57,830 bases of DNA from Bordetella parapertussis (GTDB taxonomy: Bacteria > Pseudomonadota > Gammaproteobacteria > Burkholderiales > Burkholderiaceae_B): the NCBI GenBank assembly GCA_945911685.1, contig CAMEAW010000006.1, positions 1 through 57,830 on the forward strand. The letters run 5' to 3'. How positions within the stretch are numbered: position 1 is the first letter of the stretch; each line of letters starts with the position of its first letter. The notes below the pieces were generated by a model. It was not told where the DNA came from and did no database searches. It worked only from the letters and a program-made list of their open reading frames with translations. Below, in pieces: positions 18,040 through 29,430 of the stretch. Made by a program: the position numbers and the translations under genes.

Positions 18040-20001
18040 TTAAATATCAACCTCTGCAAGATTACCTTTGTCTTCAAGCCAGGTCCGGCGTGCACCTGAT
18101 TCGCCTTTTCCCATCAACATGTCAAACATCGCGGTGGTGTCGGCAGGCGCGAGCGCCCCGTAACCAACTGGCAGCATCCGGCGCGTGTCGGGATTCATGG
18201 TGGTTTCCCACAGTTGCACTGGGCTCATTTCACCCAGACCTTTAAAGCGACTGATATCCCACGAGCCCTCTCGCACACCTTCTTTGCGTAGCTTGTCTTG
18301 AACCACCTCAAGTTCACCGGCATCGAGGCAATAAATTTTGCGCGCTGGCCGTTTACCTAACGCAGGTACGTCGACACGAAACAAGGGCGGACGCGCCACA
18401 TACACATGGCCTAACTCAACGAGTCGCGGAAAATGCTTGTAAAACAAAGTCAATAACAGCACCTGAATGTGCGAACCGTCAACGTCCGCATCCGACAGAA
18501 TGCAAACACGGCCGTAGCGCAACCCGGACAAATCAGGAGAGTCTTTAGGGCCATGGGGGTCAACGCCAATGGCCACGGCAATATCGTGGATTTCGTTATT
18601 GGCAAAGAGGCGGTCACGATCGACTTCCCAAGAATTTAAGACCTTACCGCGCAAGGGTAATACCGCTTGAAACTCTTTATCGCGACCCATTTTGGCTGAG
18701 CCACCCGCCGAATCACCCTCAACTAAGAAGACCTCGGTGCGGGACGAATCTGACGATTCACAATCGGTGAGCTTGCCGGGCAGCACCGCCACGCCCGAGC
18801 TTTTACGTTTTTCAACTTTTTGCGCAGACTTGGCCCGCGCCTGTGCTTGCCTGATGGCGAGCTCAGCCAGTTTTTTACCGTACTCGACGTTGCTGTTTAG
18901 CCAAAGATCGAGTGAGGTGCGCACAAAACCTCCCACCAAACGCACGGCATCGCGACTATTGAGCCGCTCTTTAATCTGACCTTGAAACTGCGGGTCGAGC
19001 ACTTTTGCAGAGAGCACAAAGCTCGCGCGGGCAAAGACGTCTTCAGGTAAAAGTTTGACGCCTTTGGGTAATAAGCTGTGCAATTCGGCAAAACCCTTCA
19101 CCGCGCTGAATAAGCCCTCGCGTAGGCCTGATTCATGCGTACCGCCTGCAGGCGTGGGGATCAGATTGACATAAGACTCGCGCACCACATTGCCTTCATC
19201 GGCCCAGACGACCACCCACTGAGCACCCTCACCCTGCGCAAAGCTTTCATGGTCGGCTAGCGCAAATTGCTCGCCTTGAAACATAGGCACGCGCAATTCA
19301 TGGCCGTCGAGCGCCTCAGATAAGTAGCCCGCCAAGCCATCTTCGTATTGCCAGTTGCGGGTATCGCCTGTTTTTTCATTGACGAGAGTGACTTTGACCC
19401 CAGCCATCAATACGGCTTTACTACGCAGCAAGTGCATCAACTCGTTGAGAGGGATGACGCCTGAGTCAAAAAAACTATTGTCTGGCCAGACCCTGACACG
19501 AGTGCCTGACTTTTTACGATTAAGTTCGGGTACCACGGCAAGTGGCTCTAGAACATCGCCGTTGGCAAACACCATACGATGCGCAGCCGCCTCGCGCCAC
19601 ACCACCAGTTCAAGACGCTTTGACAAGGCGTTGGTGACCGAAACACCGACCCCATGCAAACCACCCGAGAAGGCGTAGGCGCCGCCGCCTTTCTTGTCGA
19701 ATTTGCCGCCAGCATGCAGGCGCGTAAACACGAGTTCGACCACGGGCGCTTTTTCTTCGGGGTGTAAGCCGACTGGGATACCTCGGCCGTCGTCTTCGAC
19801 GGTCACGCTGCCGTCAGCGTGTAAAGTGACTTGAATATGCTTACCAAAGCCGGCCAAGGCCTCGTCGGCCGCGTTATCGAGAACTTCTTGAATAATATGA
19901 AGTGGGTGCTCTGTTCGGGTGTACATGCCAGGCCGCTGGCGCACGGGTTCGAGGCCTTTCAGCACCCGAATCGATGACTCGTTGTAAGACTTAGTACTCA
20001 A
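18040..20001 (-). CDS. parE: DNA topoisomerase IV subunit B
   Basis: A 653-residue GyrB/ParE-family ATPase. GHKL motifs are present: DNAADEALAGFG, VEDDGRGIPVG and GGLHGVGVSVTNALS. The toprim domain shows VEGDSAGGSAKMGRD and DADVDGSHI. Length (near 630-660) fits ParE, not the longer GyrB. It forms the ATP-hydrolysing half of topoisomerase IV with ParC, encoded immediately downstream with no spacer. The start MSTKSYNESSIRVLKGLEPV is the usual one. The upstream region is divergent with trxA. Confidence 0.96.
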   Translation of the reverse strand: MSTKSYNESSIRVLKGLEPVRQRPGMYTRTEHPLHIIQEVLDNAADEALAGFGKHIQVTLHADGSVTVEDDGRGIPVGLHPEEKAPVVELVFTRLHAGGKFDKKGGGAYAFSGGLHGVGVSVTNALSKRLELVVWREAAAHRMVFANGDVLEPLAVVPELNRKKSGTRVRVWPDNSFFDSGVIPLNELMHLLRSKAVLMAGVKVTLVNEKTGDTRNWQYEDGLAGYLSEALDGHELRVPMFQGEQFALADHESFAQGEGAQWVVVWADEGNVVRESYVNLIPTPAGGTHESGLREGLFSAVKGFAELHSLLPKGVKLLPEDVFARASFVLSAKVLDPQFQGQIKERLNSRDAVRLVGGFVRTSLDLWLNSNVEYGKKLAELAIRQAQARAKSAQKVEKRKSSGVAVLPGKLTDCESSDSSRTEVFLVEGDSAGGSAKMGRDKEFQAVLPLRGKVLNSWEVDRDRLFANNEIHDIAVAIGVDPHGPKDSPDLSGLRYGRVCILSDADVDGSHIQVLLLTLFYKHFPRLVELGHVYVARPPLFRVDVPALGKRPARKIYCLDAGELEVVQDKLRKEGVREGSWDISRFKGLGEMSPVQLWETTMNPDTRRMLPVGYGALAPADTTAMFDMLMGKGESGARRTWLEDKGNLAEVDI

Positions 20002-20110
20002 GAGATCCCCAATTGCAATAAAAGATGCGCCATTTTACGGAAAATGCAGAATGAGGCAGTTTGGCCAGAAAATTAGCACTCAGGCGCTACGTCTGACGAG
20101 AGGTAGATCA

Positions 20111-20131
20111 CCAAAATGCGATGCATTTTGG
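20111..20131. repeat. Perfect 9-base inverted repeat in the parE/trxA spacer
   Basis: CCAAAATGC, GAT, GCATTTTGG: two 9-base arms with a 3-base centre. The tight spacing looks more like an operator for a dimeric regulator than a terminator, since no gene ends nearby. It stands 110 bases from parE and 236 bases from trxA. Confidence 0.6.
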
Positions 20132-20197
20132 CGACGAGTTGTTATTCTGCACGGTCGTTTACCCGCAAAACGCCCCAAGCCTAGCAAAATTGGATGA

Positions 20198-20206
20198 TGT
20201 TATGCT
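20198..20206 (+). promoter_or_regulatory. Possible extended -10 promoter of trxA
   Basis: TGTTATGCT fits TG, one base, TATGCT. It would start transcription near 20213 and give a leader of about 150 bases before the trxA ATG. A -35 is not obvious. Inference only. Confidence 0.3.
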
Positions 20207-20366
20207 TTAATAGGTTTCAGTTATGCAGGTAACGACTAAGTTGCCAACGATCCAAAAAACGGGATCTGTTACAGCCACGGCCAACCTCGCCGAAGGCATT
20301 GCCGAAATTAAAAGCAAAACATATTCTGAATTTGCCAGACCGACCGATCACTCTAAGAGAAAAACC

Positions 20367-20693
20367 ATGAGCGAACACATCAAAAACGTGAGCGATGCCA
20401 GCTTTGACGCAGACGTCATCAAATCTTCACAACCCGTATTGGTTGATTACTGGGCAGCCTGGTGCGGCCCTTGCAAGCAAATCGCCCCGATGCTCGAAGA
20501 AGTTGCCACGCAGTACGCTGGCAAAATGACCGTTGCCAAGCTGAATGTTGACGAAAATCAAGCAACGGCCGGTAACTTCGGTATTCGCGGCATCCCGACT
20601 TTAATGTTGTTTAAAGATGGCAAAGTGGCCGACACCAAAGTCGGTGCCTTGTCAAAAGCACAATTAACCGCATGGTTAGACAGCGCAATCTAA
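20367..20693 (+). CDS. trxA: Thioredoxin
   Basis: A 108-residue thioredoxin with the redox motif [15 protein letters not shown], the conserved cis-proline segment [12 protein letters not shown] and the C-terminal helix. The ATG at 20367 follows AAGAGA at a good distance; the open frame further upstream is not thioredoxin. It reduces protein disulfides in the cytoplasm using thioredoxin reductase. It sits just ahead of rho on the same strand, the common trxA-rho order in proteobacteria, with a 128-base spacer. Confidence 0.97.
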   Translation: MSEHIKNVSDASFDADVIKSSQPVLVDYWAAWCGPCKQIAPMLEEVATQYAGKMTVAKLNVDENQATAGNFGIRGIPTLMLFKDGKVADTKVGALSKAQLTAWLDSAI

Positions 20694-20706
20694 GTTGTCG
20701 TCACGC

Positions 20707-20727
20707 GCGAGCCCCTTCGTGGCTCGC
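20707..20727 (+). repeat. Hairpin in the trxA-rho spacer
   Basis: GCGAGCC and GGCTCGC form a perfect 7-base stem around CCTTCGT, 13 bases after the trxA stop. No U tract follows directly; a T-rich stretch occurs only 40 bases later (20769-20776). It could be a partial terminator or part of the rho leader; rho in E. coli is autoregulated through its leader. Confidence 0.5.
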
Positions 20728-20821
20728 CACTGGCTTCGCTTAAGGCGGGCTGTTCGTGGGTAAAACCTATTTTTTTCTCCCCTCCTCTTCTATCTTGAAG
20801 TAATTTTTTACACTGACATCA

Positions 20822-22078
20822 ATGCACCTGAACGAACTGAAGGCGCAGCACGTTTCGCAGCTGCTCGAAATGGCCGCAGGCCTCGAAATCGAAAACGCTA
20901 GCCGCTTACGCAAACAAGAACTCATGTTTGCCATCATGAAAAAGCGGGCGAAACAAGGCGAACAAATTTTTGGCGATGGCGTACTCGAGGTCTTACCCGA
21001 TGGGTTTGGCTTTTTACGCTCGCCCGACACCTCGTATTTGGCCAGTACCGACGACATTTATATTTCGCCCTCACAAATTCGTCGTTTCAATTTGTACACC
21101 GGCGACTCGATTGAGGGCGAAGTGCGCACCCCCAAAGACGGCGAGCGCTATTTTGCGTTGGTTAAAGTCGACAAGGTCAATGGCTATGCGCCTGAGGCGA
21201 TCAAGCATCGCATCATGTTCGAGAACCTGACCCCACTGCACCCCGATAAGGTAATGCCGCTTGAACGCGACATCAAAAGCGAAGAAAACCTGACCGGTCG
21301 TATCCTTGATATTTTTGCGCCAATCGGTAAAGGACAACGCGGGCTGATTGTTGCGAGTCCGAAGTCGGGCAAAACGGTGATGATGCAGCATATTGCCCAT
21401 GCAATCACGGATAACTTCCCTGATGCGGTCATGATCGTGATGTTGATCGACGAGCGCCCAGAAGAAGTGACTGAAATGCAGCGTACTGTGCGCGGTGAAG
21501 TTGTTGCGTCGACCTTTGACGAACCCGCGACCCGTCACGTTCAAGTCGCTGAGATGGTCATCGAACGGGCTAAACGTCTGGTCGAAATGAAAAAAGACGT
21601 GGTCATCTTGTTGGATTCGATTACCCGCTTAGCGCGTGCTTACAACACAGTGGTACCGGCCTCGGGCAAGGTACTGACCGGTGGTGTAGATGCCAATGCG
21701 CTGCAACGGCCGAAGCGTTTTTTCGGCGCCGCGCGTAACCTTGAAGAAGGCGGCTCACTCACCATCATTGGTACAGCCTTGATTGAAACCGGCAGCCGCA
21801 TGGACGAAGTGATTTACGAAGAGTTCAAAGGTACAGGCAACTCTGAAATTCACCTAGAACGTCGCTTGGCTGAAAAGCGCGTCTACCCTGCTATCAATTT
21901 GAACAAGTCGGGCACCCGACGCGAAGAGCTATTGATCAAGCCAGATCTGCTGCAAAAAGTATGGGTACTGCGTAAATTTATTCATGACATGGATGACGTT
22001 GAGTCGATGGAATTCATCTTGGATAAGATGCGTTCGACCAAAAATAACAATGAGTTTTTTGAGTTGATGAAGCGCTAG
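20822..22078 (+). CDS. rho: Transcription termination factor Rho
   Basis: A 418-residue protein, nearly identical in length to E. coli Rho (419). The N-terminal helix domain ([18 protein letters not shown]) and the RNA-binding cold-shock-like domain ([17 protein letters not shown]) are followed by the ATPase core: Walker [18 protein letters not shown] and Walker [17 protein letters not shown]. Next come the Q-loop region [11 protein letters not shown] and the R-loop ([17 protein letters not shown]). Rho is the hexameric helicase that ends untranslated transcripts. Its TAG stop is shared with the stop of the convergent YhdP gene. Confidence 0.98.
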   Translation: MHLNELKAQHVSQLLEMAAGLEIENASRLRKQELMFAIMKKRAKQGEQIFGDGVLEVLPDGFGFLRSPDTSYLASTDDIYISPSQIRRFNLYTGDSIEGEVRTPKDGERYFALVKVDKVNGYAPEAIKHRIMFENLTPLHPDKVMPLERDIKSEENLTGRILDIFAPIGKGQRGLIVASPKSGKTVMMQHIAHAITDNFPDAVMIVMLIDERPEEVTEMQRTVRGEVVASTFDEPATRHVQVAEMVIERAKRLVEMKKDVVILLDSITRLARAYNTVVPASGKVLTGGVDANALQRPKRFFGAARNLEEGGSLTIIGTALIETGSRMDEVIYEEFKGTGNSEIHLERRLAEKRVYPAINLNKSGTRREELLIKPDLLQKVWVLRKFIHDMDDVESMEFILDKMRSTKNNNEFFELMKR

Positions 22079-25000
22079 TTCGCAGGCACCGGTGCAGCGC
22101 GATTAAGCGTTGCACCGGGTTCGGGCGCACCGCGCGGTTCGAGTTTGGGCTCATCCCAAGGTCCGGTCACCGCATACTTGACCGTCATTGCCTTCTCAAT
22201 TGGATTACGCAGCAAAAATTGCGTCGCTAAGGCACTTAAACCTGCAATCGGATTGACCACAAAGGCGGTTGCAAGTGCTGCGCCGCTCATATCGAACTGG
22301 GGCCTGACATCTGCCTCCATATCCCATAATTTTTTATCCAGATCAGATTTGCCCACCAATAAAATGCTCGCGATCGGGCTATTGATCGTCAGATCTTTGG
22401 TGTGTACCACACCCTTCATAAGCTCAAAGCTACCAGTCAACGCGTTCCAGGGGAAACCGTCTTTAAATTCGTTACCAGGCCTAAAATTGAAACTCAGAAT
22501 CCTTTGTAACGACTGAAGCGACAAGAGCTCTAATAGCCGCGCACTGCGTGAACTGACGTGCTCAAACACACCGTTTTTAAAATCGACTTTGGCAGAGCCA
22601 TTCAAGCCCTGGTAGCTATACACCCACGGAAAATTTATCCAATTAACTTGCGCTTGAATCGTGCCACTCCCGCCCTTGACACGCTCGGGATGCCCCATTT
22701 GCGATGAAAACTGTCCTAGATCACTGATAGTGATCTCGGCATTTAACCGAACGCCACGCGTGGGGCCCTTTAGGCGCCACTGCCCGGTGGCGGTCGTCGT
22801 TGCAGCTGCACTTCGTATGTCGAGCTTTTCGATGTTCCAGAGTTCTGTGCGCTGCTGATTAGCGCCCACTAGCTGCAACCTCCCCAATCGACTTCCGTAC
22901 AGTGTGAAGTCGTCAATGGTCAGGTCAATTGCCGGAATGTCAGACCACTGCTGGGTGTCGATCGCATCAATCTTTAAGGCCTCAGTTTGCCCATCATCTG
23001 CAGCTCCGAAGGTTAACTTTGAAAACTTTGCTTGAATTCGACCGTCTAGCGCACCCGCAGCAGCCCGCCATGTGGCGCTTCCAGCGGTTTCTTTTGACGC
23101 GATTCGTGCTGACCAGTCATTGGCCGCGCTTTGTGTCGCTGTGACATCAAGATCTGTAAACGTCAGATCAGACACAATCAATTGCGGTGAACGTAGGCGC
23201 GCGGTCGCTACGCTCGGAAACACTTTAGCCTCAGCCTTCGGCGTACGCTTGGGCTCTTGTGTCACTTGCTCGAACAAGGTGCTCCAATCGGTAAAGTCTA
23301 CCTTATCGAGCTTGATATCGAGCGCTAAGCCGCTAGGCGGTAGCTGCACAGCCTCGCCCGTTGTCACCGTTGCGCGCGAAAAATACGGTGATGGCCGAGC
23401 GCCGGCGGGCCGTTCGAAGCGGCCATTAATCAGACTCCCCACATTAAAGGATAAGGTCTGGCGAAAATCATTTTTGACTGGTGCAGCGACCCATCGAACT
23501 GTCAGGGGCGTACGACTTTGCGCCGCTTTGCCCAAAGGCGCGGGCAGGTTTACCGACAGACCTTCAAGCGTCGAACTCACTACTGCCTCGTAGCCGCGAT
23601 CTTTTGTAGACGCGACCTGTGCCTTGTAACGCGTCTGACCAGTAAACGGCAATAACGCTTTAGCGCCCGCTGAGTCTTTAAGGGCCGCGACCGCGATTGT
23701 GCCCTCAGCTTGCAGGCTTTGAGCAACCTCGCCCCAAGCACCACGCAGCAGCGATTCGCCACCTAAAAACTGAACCTTCAACTGTTCGGTACGCACAGAC
23801 TGCTCTGAAAACTCAAGCACGCCACGCACATTATCAAGAGCCGGCACATCCGCGCCAATGCTCACCGTGTTACCCGAGAAATTGACCTGACCCTTAACCC
23901 CAGGTGCCTGATCGGTATCAAGTCGTACTTGAAGCGCTAACGGTACCGTCAGTTGACCAGTAATCTCGAGGCGTTCAAGTGCGGGCTTGAGCGCGCTTGG
24001 TAAGGGTGCCCCTCTAAGCACAGACAAATAATTTTTGGCTTGACCATCAAGCACAACGTCAAGCGAGAGTACGGGCTGCAGCATTAAGTCAGGCACCTTA
24101 AGGGCCAAGCGACTGACATCGAGGCGGGCACCTGTTGTATCAAGCAAGACAGCGCTTGATCCGGTCAAACTGAGCGACGCGTTATTAAGTACGAGCTGGC
24201 CCTGTGCCTGAGCGACCTGAGGCCAATGCAGCTGCCCCACTTGAATCGGATCGTAATCGACGGTCAACCCGCTGTATCGACCCTCAAGTCGGAACATGCC
24301 CGCCCCGCCTGTTTGATTGAAAGGAAAATGATCGAGGTCGCCTCTGAGCGTCACCGCGGTTTGAGTAAGCTGCCCTTGTGTCAAAGCTGATCGTAAAAAC
24401 TGACGCGCTTCGGGAGGAGCAAGTGTGGTGACGTACTGGTGAAGTTTATTCGCTGGCGCTCGGGCGATTAGCCCCGTTAGATCCACACGCCCCGCCACCC
24501 ACGACCCCTGCAATTGGGCAGCGAGCTCGGGAGACTTGAGGTCAAGTTGTGCCGAATCAATCGCAAGCCTACCCGCCGCGTTTTTAAACACTTTTGCGCG
24601 TGCAGTCACGTCGCCCAACTCAAGCAAAGAGGGTGCAAACAATTCGCTATCAACGTTCAGGGCAGTCGCTGTCGCACTCAAGGCGAGGCCTTGTTGATTC
24701 GCACTACGGGCTAAGACAGGCCACTGACCCTCAGGCAGCAAATCAGCTAGCCAGCCCGTCAGCCTAAACTGCCCAGTTTGAGCAAAGAGTGCGTGTTGCT
24801 CGTGCGTCGCCAAAGGCAGTGCGATTTTTTTTGCTGAGACCTCAAGTATTGTTTGGCCTAGGAGCCCGTTCTGCACATCGATCCAGGCACGTGCAGCGAG
24901 GTTTCCGGACACTTTAGGCAGGTCAAACCAGGGTGCTAAGCCTTCAAGGTGCAGGTCTTGGACTTCAACAAAAATTTCAGCTTCACGTGCTGGGTGTAAC

Positions 25001-25680
25001 GCGAGCTGATTCAGAATGTTTTCAGTGCGCACGATGAGCTCAACACGCTTACCGACCGACTCTGGTAGCGAGGCCATCAAGCGAAGTTCATGACGAAACA
25101 AGTTATTGCTGAGGCTGAGGTCGATCTGAGATAAGTTTAAGACGGGCGCCTGGCGTACCTGATCGTGCCAGCGAAAGCTCGCCTGGCGAATCAGGATCTC
25201 ACCTTGATCCAACAACCAGCGCACGGCTAAGGAGTTGCGGTCTAGCCTCAGTTGCTCGTTTGTGTGTGGCTCAAGACGCTGACCCGCAATCGAGACGGTT
25301 CCGTCGGCATGACGCGTTGCTGTCAGGTCAACACCATTAATTTCTAAACGATCAAGACGTAATTCGAGATTGAGCAGGCTGCGCCACGAGACTAAAGCAA
25401 ACGCATCAGGCACCCGAAGCAACACATCGCCGTTCACCTCGTTGACAGCCAAGTCGCGGACTGCGAGCGTTGGGTTGAGCCCCGACCAGTCTGCCGAAAT
25501 ATTGGCAATCGTTACCTTGGCCCCCACCGCCGCTGACACATGTTGCTCAATCAGCGGCCGCCAATCGTTAATACGTGGCAAGGCCCAATAACGCACCGTC
25601 AACATCGTCGCAGCGGCTGCAAAGTACAGCAGCAACAGGCTCAACAGTGCAAGGCGTAAAAGTTGTTTGACGAATCGCAA
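22075..25680 (-). CDS. YhdP-family AsmA-like envelope protein
   Basis: A 1201-residue protein with one N-terminal membrane anchor ([20 protein letters not shown]). A very long periplasmic part of repeating beta-strand segments follows, with the DUF3971-type region in the first half and an AsmA-like C-terminus ([40 protein letters not shown]). YhdP, TamB and YdbH are bridge-like proteins that move phospholipids from the inner to the outer membrane in E. coli. Length (about 1270 there) and layout fit YhdP. It is divergent from glnE and meets rho tail to tail. Confidence 0.85.
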   Translation of the reverse strand: MRFVKQLLRLALLSLLLLYFAAAATMLTVRYWALPRINDWRPLIEQHVSAAVGAKVTIANISADWSGLNPTLAVRDLAVNEVNGDVLLRVPDAFALVSWRSLLNLELRLDRLEINGVDLTATRHADGTVSIAGQRLEPHTNEQLRLDRNSLAVRWLLDQGEILIRQASFRWHDQVRQAPVLNLSQIDLSLSNNLFRHELRLMASLPESVGKRVELIVRTENILNQLALHPAREAEIFVEVQDLHLEGLAPWFDLPKVSGNLAARAWIDVQNGLLGQTILEVSAKKIALPLATHEQHALFAQTGQFRLTGWLADLLPEGQWPVLARSANQQGLALSATATALNVDSELFAPSLLELGDVTARAKVFKNAAGRLAIDSAQLDLKSPELAAQLQGSWVAGRVDLTGLIARAPANKLHQYVTTLAPPEARQFLRSALTQGQLTQTAVTLRGDLDHFPFNQTGGAGMFRLEGRYSGLTVDYDPIQVGQLHWPQVAQAQGQLVLNNASLSLTGSSAVLLDTTGARLDVSRLALKVPDLMLQPVLSLDVVLDGQAKNYLSVLRGAPLPSALKPALERLEITGQLTVPLALQVRLDTDQAPGVKGQVNFSGNTVSIGADVPALDNVRGVLEFSEQSVRTEQLKVQFLGGESLLRGAWGEVAQSLQAEGTIAVAALKDSAGAKALLPFTGQTRYKAQVASTKDRGYEAVVSSTLEGLSVNLPAPLGKAAQSRTPLTVRWVAAPVKNDFRQTLSFNVGSLINGRFERPAGARPSPYFSRATVTTGEAVQLPPSGLALDIKLDKVDFTDWSTLFEQVTQEPKRTPKAEAKVFPSVATARLRSPQLIVSDLTFTDLDVTATQSAANDWSARIASKETAGSATWRAAAGALDGRIQAKFSKLTFGAADDGQTEALKIDAIDTQQWSDIPAIDLTIDDFTLYGSRLGRLQLVGANQQRTELWNIEKLDIRSAAATTTATGQWRLKGPTRGVRLNAEITISDLGQFSSQMGHPERVKGGSGTIQAQVNWINFPWVYSYQGLNGSAKVDFKNGVFEHVSSRSARLLELLSLQSLQRILSFNFRPGNEFKDGFPWNALTGSFELMKGVVHTKDLTINSPIASILLVGKSDLDKKLWDMEADVRPQFDMSGAALATAFVVNPIAGLSALATQFLLRNPIEKAMTVKYAVTGPWDEPKLEPRGAPEPGATLNRAAPVPAN

Positions 25681-25791
25681 AACGGGCAGATTAAAAGGGC
25701 TTTGTGAAGATACATTCTATAGGGTATTGTGCAAGCTTGTACTCCTTGCTTTCCCTCACTACTGACAAGGCGACGGTCGAGCCCTCTAATT

Positions 25792-28587
25792 ATGTCTGAA
25801 ACCGATTTTTCCGCTGCGTTAACCTGGTCTGGGTCGTTGCGCCGTTTGACGCAAAGCGATCCAACTTTTGCGGCCTGGCTAGCACAAGAGCGCTTACACC
25901 CGCTCACGACAGCGCGTTTACATAACTGGTTTGCTGAACTCGCTGGCGCACCGGTTGGCAGCGCCACCCTTGAACTCACCCAATGTCGTCAGGTATTGCG
26001 TACCCTACGTAAGCGAACCTTTTTTTTGCTCATGGTGCGTGACCTTGCCGGGCTTGCCACGCTTGATGAGGTCGTTGGCGCCATGACAACCTTGGCAGAT
26101 CGGTGCGTTGAACAGGCTTACCGCACGATCATGCATGACATGGTTGCCTTACATGGCCAGCCCAAGGATGCGCTGACGGGGCGTCCGCAAGAGATGCTCA
26201 TTATTGGCATGGGCAAACTCGGAGGTGCCGAGTTAAACGTCTCTTCAGATATTGACTTAGTGATGCTCTACAACGAAGAGGGTGAGACCGAAGGTCCGAG
26301 GCCTCTGAGTTATCACGAGTTTTATGGGCGCGTGACGCGTCGCATGATGCCCGTACTTTCTGAGCTTGACGCCGACGGGCAGGTGTTTAGAACCGACTTA
26401 CGTCTGCGTCCGGATGGGGACTCTGGCCCACTGGCCTGGAGTCTTGACGCTTTTGAGCAATATTTATTTACCCAAGGACGCGAATGGGAACGTTATGCCT
26501 GGCTCAAAGGGCGTGTGATACCGGCCCGTGCGTTTGATGACAGCGACTCAACCACTCAGGTGCAACAGTTTGAAAGTCTGCGCCAGCCCTTCGTATACCG
26601 TAAGTACTTTGACTTTAGTGCCTTAGCTGCCCTACGCACGTTACGAGAGCGTATCCGCCTAGATTTACAGCGAAAATCCTTAACCCGTCCTGGTTTAGAT
26701 ACCCAGCTCAACATCAAGCTAGGGGAAGGCGGCATTAGAGAAATTGAATTTGTTGTCCAGCTATCACAACTGATCAAAGGCGGACGGATGCCTGCATTGC
26801 AGCAACGCGGCTTGTTAGCCGCGCTTGAGGCACAGACACGTGCCGCGTTGATCCCAAGCGCAACCGCCGAGCAGTTGGCGCAAGCCTATGTGTTTTTGAG
26901 ACGTACCGAACATGCGTTGCAGTACGCACAAGATGAGCAGACGCATCAATTGCCCGTTGAACCCGAGCGCCTTGCCGAACTGGCTAGTGTGATGGGTTTA
27001 TCGCTGACCGAATTTGAACAAACACTAGCTAAACACCGCCTCTTTGTCGCAGACATCTTTCGCGACTCATTTCGGATTGCTGGTCTGGACCAAGACTTTA
27101 ATTCGACCGAACGTGACGGACAAGAAAAGTTATCGCCCACCGTATCGCTTGAAGCGAGCTTATCGGCCTTTGGCGAGCATGCCGCGAGCTTGACTGCGCG
27201 GGTTGAGACATTTTTAGAGGGACATCGCATTCGTGCGTTATCGACGACAAGCCGTAATCGAATCGATACTTTACTGCCGCTGGCGTTGACCGCCGCTCAA
27301 CACACTACGCAACCCCTGAACGCTGCGTTGAAACTGCTCGATTTAATTGAGTCCATCGCGCAGCGCGGTGCTTACCTGGCACTTCTTGCCGAATATCCAG
27401 AGACAATGGCGCGGATCGCGCGCATGATGACAGCGAGCCCGTGGGCTGCACAATACGTGATTCAACATCCCTTGGTACTTGATAGCCTGATCGCCTGGCC
27501 AACACTCATGGAGCCTGTGGATTTCGGTCGCGTGGCTGGCGCGATGCACGAAGACCTCAATGCATGTGTCCTACCTGACGGCTCGTTTGATATCGAGCAG
27601 CAAATGAACTTGATGCGCGATACGCAGCGACAGATCAGCTTTCAATTGTTGGCGCAAGATCTTCAAGGTGTCCTGACCGTTGAACGCTTAGCGGATCAAT
27701 TGTCGGCCTTGGCCGATACCCTTTTACAAGAGTCCTTGCTGAGGGTCTGGCCGCAGGTATGTCCGCCTGAATCCGCTGGCTGCGAAGCTGAGCCGCAATT
27801 CGCCATCATTGCTTACGGGCGCCTGGGCGGCAAAGAACTTGGCTACTCTTCGGATCTGGATCTTGTTTATTTATATGACGATTCGCGCGAAGATGCCGCA
27901 GAACTGTATGCCAAACTTGCCCGACGGCTCACGTCATGGCTCTCGACCATGACGTCTTCCGGACGCCTTTATGACGTCGATCTGCGCCTGCGGCCCGACG
28001 GAGATTCAGGGTTGCTGGCCGCCTCGATCGAGTCATTTCAGCAGTATCAGCACAGTCATGCCTGGCCATGGGAGCACCAAGCACTCACCCGCGCACGCTT
28101 TGCAGCAGGGAGCCAACGCGTGGGCGCACGCTTTGAGCAAATTCGACAAGAAATTTTAAAACGTCCGCGTGCGCTAGAGCCCTTTGCACAACAAGTTCGT
28201 TCGATGCGCGACAAAATGACAGCGGGCCATCCAAACACTACCGCACTGTTTGATCTGAAGCACGACCATGGCGGGATGGTAGATCTAGAGTTTGTCACGC
28301 AGTATTTAATCTTGGTGCACGCAGGGCAATACCCAGAGTTACTCCAAAACTTAGGCAATATTGCATTACTACAACTTGCCGGCCAAGTCGGACTCATCCC
28401 GATTGAGCTCGCACAGCGCGCCAGCGACGCCTACCGCAACTTGCGACGCCGTCAGCACGAAGTGCGCTTGCAGGGGGCAGAGAAAGCGCGAGTCGAGCAG
28501 GATCAATTGTTTGAAGAGCGTCGGGCTGTGCAAGAATTATGGGTGGCGGTTTTGGGTGAATCGCCCAAGACAACTGGGGCACCTTAA
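25792..28587 (+). CDS. glnE: Bifunctional glutamine synthetase adenylyltransferase/adenylyl-removing enzyme
   Basis: A 931-residue protein with two nucleotidyltransferase domains. The N-terminal deadenylylation domain shows [20 protein letters not shown]. The C-terminal adenylylation domain shows [20 protein letters not shown]. Between them lies the helical regulatory region that senses PII. It attaches AMP to glutamine synthetase when nitrogen is plentiful and removes it when scarce. The ATG at 25792 is chosen; an in-frame GTG at 25729 with AGGG before it would add 21 residues and cannot be excluded. It is divergent from the YhdP gene (111-base spacer). Confidence 0.95.
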   Translation: MSETDFSAALTWSGSLRRLTQSDPTFAAWLAQERLHPLTTARLHNWFAELAGAPVGSATLELTQCRQVLRTLRKRTFFLLMVRDLAGLATLDEVVGAMTTLADRCVEQAYRTIMHDMVALHGQPKDALTGRPQEMLIIGMGKLGGAELNVSSDIDLVMLYNEEGETEGPRPLSYHEFYGRVTRRMMPVLSELDADGQVFRTDLRLRPDGDSGPLAWSLDAFEQYLFTQGREWERYAWLKGRVIPARAFDDSDSTTQVQQFESLRQPFVYRKYFDFSALAALRTLRERIRLDLQRKSLTRPGLDTQLNIKLGEGGIREIEFVVQLSQLIKGGRMPALQQRGLLAALEAQTRAALIPSATAEQLAQAYVFLRRTEHALQYAQDEQTHQLPVEPERLAELASVMGLSLTEFEQTLAKHRLFVADIFRDSFRIAGLDQDFNSTERDGQEKLSPTVSLEASLSAFGEHAASLTARVETFLEGHRIRALSTTSRNRIDTLLPLALTAAQHTTQPLNAALKLLDLIESIAQRGAYLALLAEYPETMARIARMMTASPWAAQYVIQHPLVLDSLIAWPTLMEPVDFGRVAGAMHEDLNACVLPDGSFDIEQQMNLMRDTQRQISFQLLAQDLQGVLTVERLADQLSALADTLLQESLLRVWPQVCPPESAGCEAEPQFAIIAYGRLGGKELGYSSDLDLVYLYDDSREDAAELYAKLARRLTSWLSTMTSSGRLYDVDLRLRPDGDSGLLAASIESFQQYQHSHAWPWEHQALTRARFAAGSQRVGARFEQIRQEILKRPRALEPFAQQVRSMRDKMTAGHPNTTALFDLKHDHGGMVDLEFVTQYLILVHAGQYPELLQNLGNIALLQLAGQVGLIPIELAQRASDAYRNLRRRQHEVRLQGAEKARVEQDQLFEERRAVQELWVAVLGESPKTTGAP

Positions 28588-28713
28588 ACCTTCCAGCATT
28601 CTCGCTTGGGTCTACGCAAAAGGTCTGTGGCGCCTCGGCTGTCGCACTTCTTGTTAAACTTACGCACTAACGATTAGTCGTGTGCCGCCCCCAAGCACGT
28701 CATCTGACGCGGG

Positions 28714-29430
28714 GTGTTCTTGCCTCTAGACACTTTTTTAAGATTGGATTGGATCGTGCCAGACGCTCTACGCCCTAGTTTTTCATTACCTGAAGGCAGA
28801 ACCAAGGTGCTGCTGCACTCTTGCTGTGCGCCCTGCTCGGGAGAAGTCATGGAAGCCATGCTGGCAGCTGGGATTCAATACGATATCTTTTTTTACAATC
28901 CTAATATTCATCCAGTAAAAGAATACGAAATCCGCAAGAATGAAAACATCCGGTTTGCCGAAAAACATGGCATCCGGATGATTGATGCCGACTACGACGT
29001 CGATAATTGGTTTGAGCGTATTAAGGGGCTTGAAAATGAACCCGAACGCGGCGAGCGCTGCACGCAATGTTTTGATATGCGCTTTGAACGCACCGCGTTG
29101 TATGCGTATGAGCATGGTTACGACACCATCACGAGCTCGCTAGGTATCTCGCGCTGGAAAGACATGAACCAGATTAATGCCAGCGGTGAACGCGCCGCAG
29201 CCCGCTACGAACAACTTCTGTACTGGACATACAACTGGCGTAAACATGGCGGCTCGGCGCGCATGATCGAGATCAGCAAGCGCGAAGAGTTTTATCAACA
29301 AGAATATTGCGGCTGCGTGTATTCGCTACGCGACACTAATCGGCATCGCCGTTCGCAAGGGCGCGAGCGCATTGCCCTAGGGGTTAAGTTTTATGGCCGC
29401 GATGAGCTAAAAGCGCTGACAGACGAGTAA
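28714..29430 (+). CDS. queH: Epoxyqueuosine reductase QueH
   Basis: A 238-residue protein of the QueH (DUF208) family. Cysteine motifs are all present: [17 protein letters not shown], then [14 protein letters not shown], then [11 protein letters not shown]. QueH uses an iron-sulfur cluster to reduce epoxyqueuosine to queuosine in the wobble position of tRNAs with GUN anticodons, and is non-homologous to QueG. The start used is GTG at 28714; a GTG at 28756 is an alternative. Its last 47 bases overlap the end of the convergent deacetylase gene. Confidence 0.9.
   Translation: MFLPLDTFLRLDWIVPDALRPSFSLPEGRTKVLLHSCCAPCSGEVMEAMLAAGIQYDIFFYNPNIHPVKEYEIRKNENIRFAEKHGIRMIDADYDVDNWFERIKGLENEPERGERCTQCFDMRFERTALYAYEHGYDTITSSLGISRWKDMNQINASGERAAARYEQLLYWTYNWRKHGGSARMIEISKREEFYQQEYCGCVYSLRDTNRHRRSQGRERIALGVKFYGRDELKALTDE

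Larger units (their letters stand above)
20002..20366. other. Divergent parE/trxA intergenic region (365 bases)
   Basis: No gene is visible. A short open frame continues in frame upstream of trxA to 20223 but shows no protein family and no ribosome-binding site. The stretch contains a perfect inverted repeat at 20111-20131 and a possible extended -10 at 20198-20206, both listed separately. The parE promoter must lie toward 20002-20100. Confidence 0.6.

Noticed and set aside
20223..20366. Extension of thioredoxin upstream of 20367
   Set aside because: The added residues have no family match and the ribosome-binding site fits the ATG at 20367.
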